A DNA stretch of 5,115 nt from JBEKJU01 sp050011095 (GTDB lineage: Bacteria; Desulfobacterota; Syntrophorhabdia; Syntrophorhabdales; WCHB1-27), in assembly GCA_050011095.1 (NCBI GenBank), contig JBEKJU010000309.1:1-5115 (forward strand). The letters run 5' to 3'. The translations under genes and the position numbers were made by a program. The first letter of the stretch is position 1; each line of letters opens with the position of its first letter. The notes below the pieces were generated by a model. That model did no database searches, was not told the origin of the DNA, and saw only the letters and a list, made by a program, of their open reading frames with translations. Positions 5,106 to 5,115 of the stretch are shown here, in pieces.

Positions 5106-5115
5106 GATTCGGTGT
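4991..5115. mobile_element. End of an IS21-like element (partial, leaves right edge)
   Basis: The DNA changes character where the signal-peptide gene stops. From about 4991-4993 it begins TGTGCAAAATCCACCC. IS21-family elements start with TG and carry several long repeated transposase-binding sites at their ends, often with AAATCCAC-like sequence. That fits the start and the 23-bp repeats. No istA or istB coding sequence is inside the window, so the family call rests on end structure and memory of similar ends. Alternatives are the end of another IS family, or plasmid-type iterons. Confidence 0.45.

Overview
The window looks like part of a bacterial chromosome in a gene-poor, insertion-sequence-damaged stretch. 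It holds two long genes, both on the + strand, set among fragments of other genes and mobile elements. The RsbRD-like/PAS/histidine-kinase-dimerisation protein resembles sensor proteins that I associate with anaerobic 'deltaproteobacterial' lineages. That placement is a weak inference, because the window holds no ribosomal or other phylogenetic marker.

Layout from left to right. (1) Positions 1-23, minus strand: the first codons (MPRKSPF) of a gene leaving the left edge, most like the start of an IS630-family transposase. A two-part hairpin (14-57) would bury both its ribosome binding site and its start codon. (2) 58-508: no convincing gene, but rich in inverted repeats, ending in a sigma70-like promoter (468-496) almost touching the next start codon. 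(3) 509-1489: a cytoplasmic signalling protein with an RsbRD-type N-terminal helical domain, a PAS domain lacking its first half, and a phosphoacceptor-type helical domain without an ATPase domain. (4) 1490-1954: a gene-free stretch with possible minus-strand coding remnants. It ends in a palindrome matching the core of the DosR/DevR box, placed just upstream of a possible promoter. (5) 1985-4618: a complete type I (formylglycine) arylsulfatase. Its last ~110 codons are not sulfatase; they read antisense through a remnant of an IS4-family transposase (4298-4594, minus strand). (6) 4707-4913: a decayed reading frame ending in an unmistakable SEC-C zinc-binding motif. (7) 4955-5035: a well-initiated signal peptide cut off after about 12 codons by an IS21-like element end. 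That end (from about 4991) is built of degenerate repeats with a 23-bp period and runs off the right edge.

Functionally, the arylsulfatase is the one gene with clear enzymatic content. Its N-terminus shows no signal peptide, so a cytoplasmic sulfate-ester hydrolase is the simplest reading. Two active-site positions differ from the Pseudomonas AtsA pattern. The PAS protein may sense a signal and pass it to partners, but nothing ties it to the sulfatase. The strongest overall theme is genome decay by at least three unrelated insertion-sequence families, with a fused sulfatase tail, a sequestered transposase start and a possible DosR-like control site as the points most worth checking. I did not find a clear new multi-gene system.
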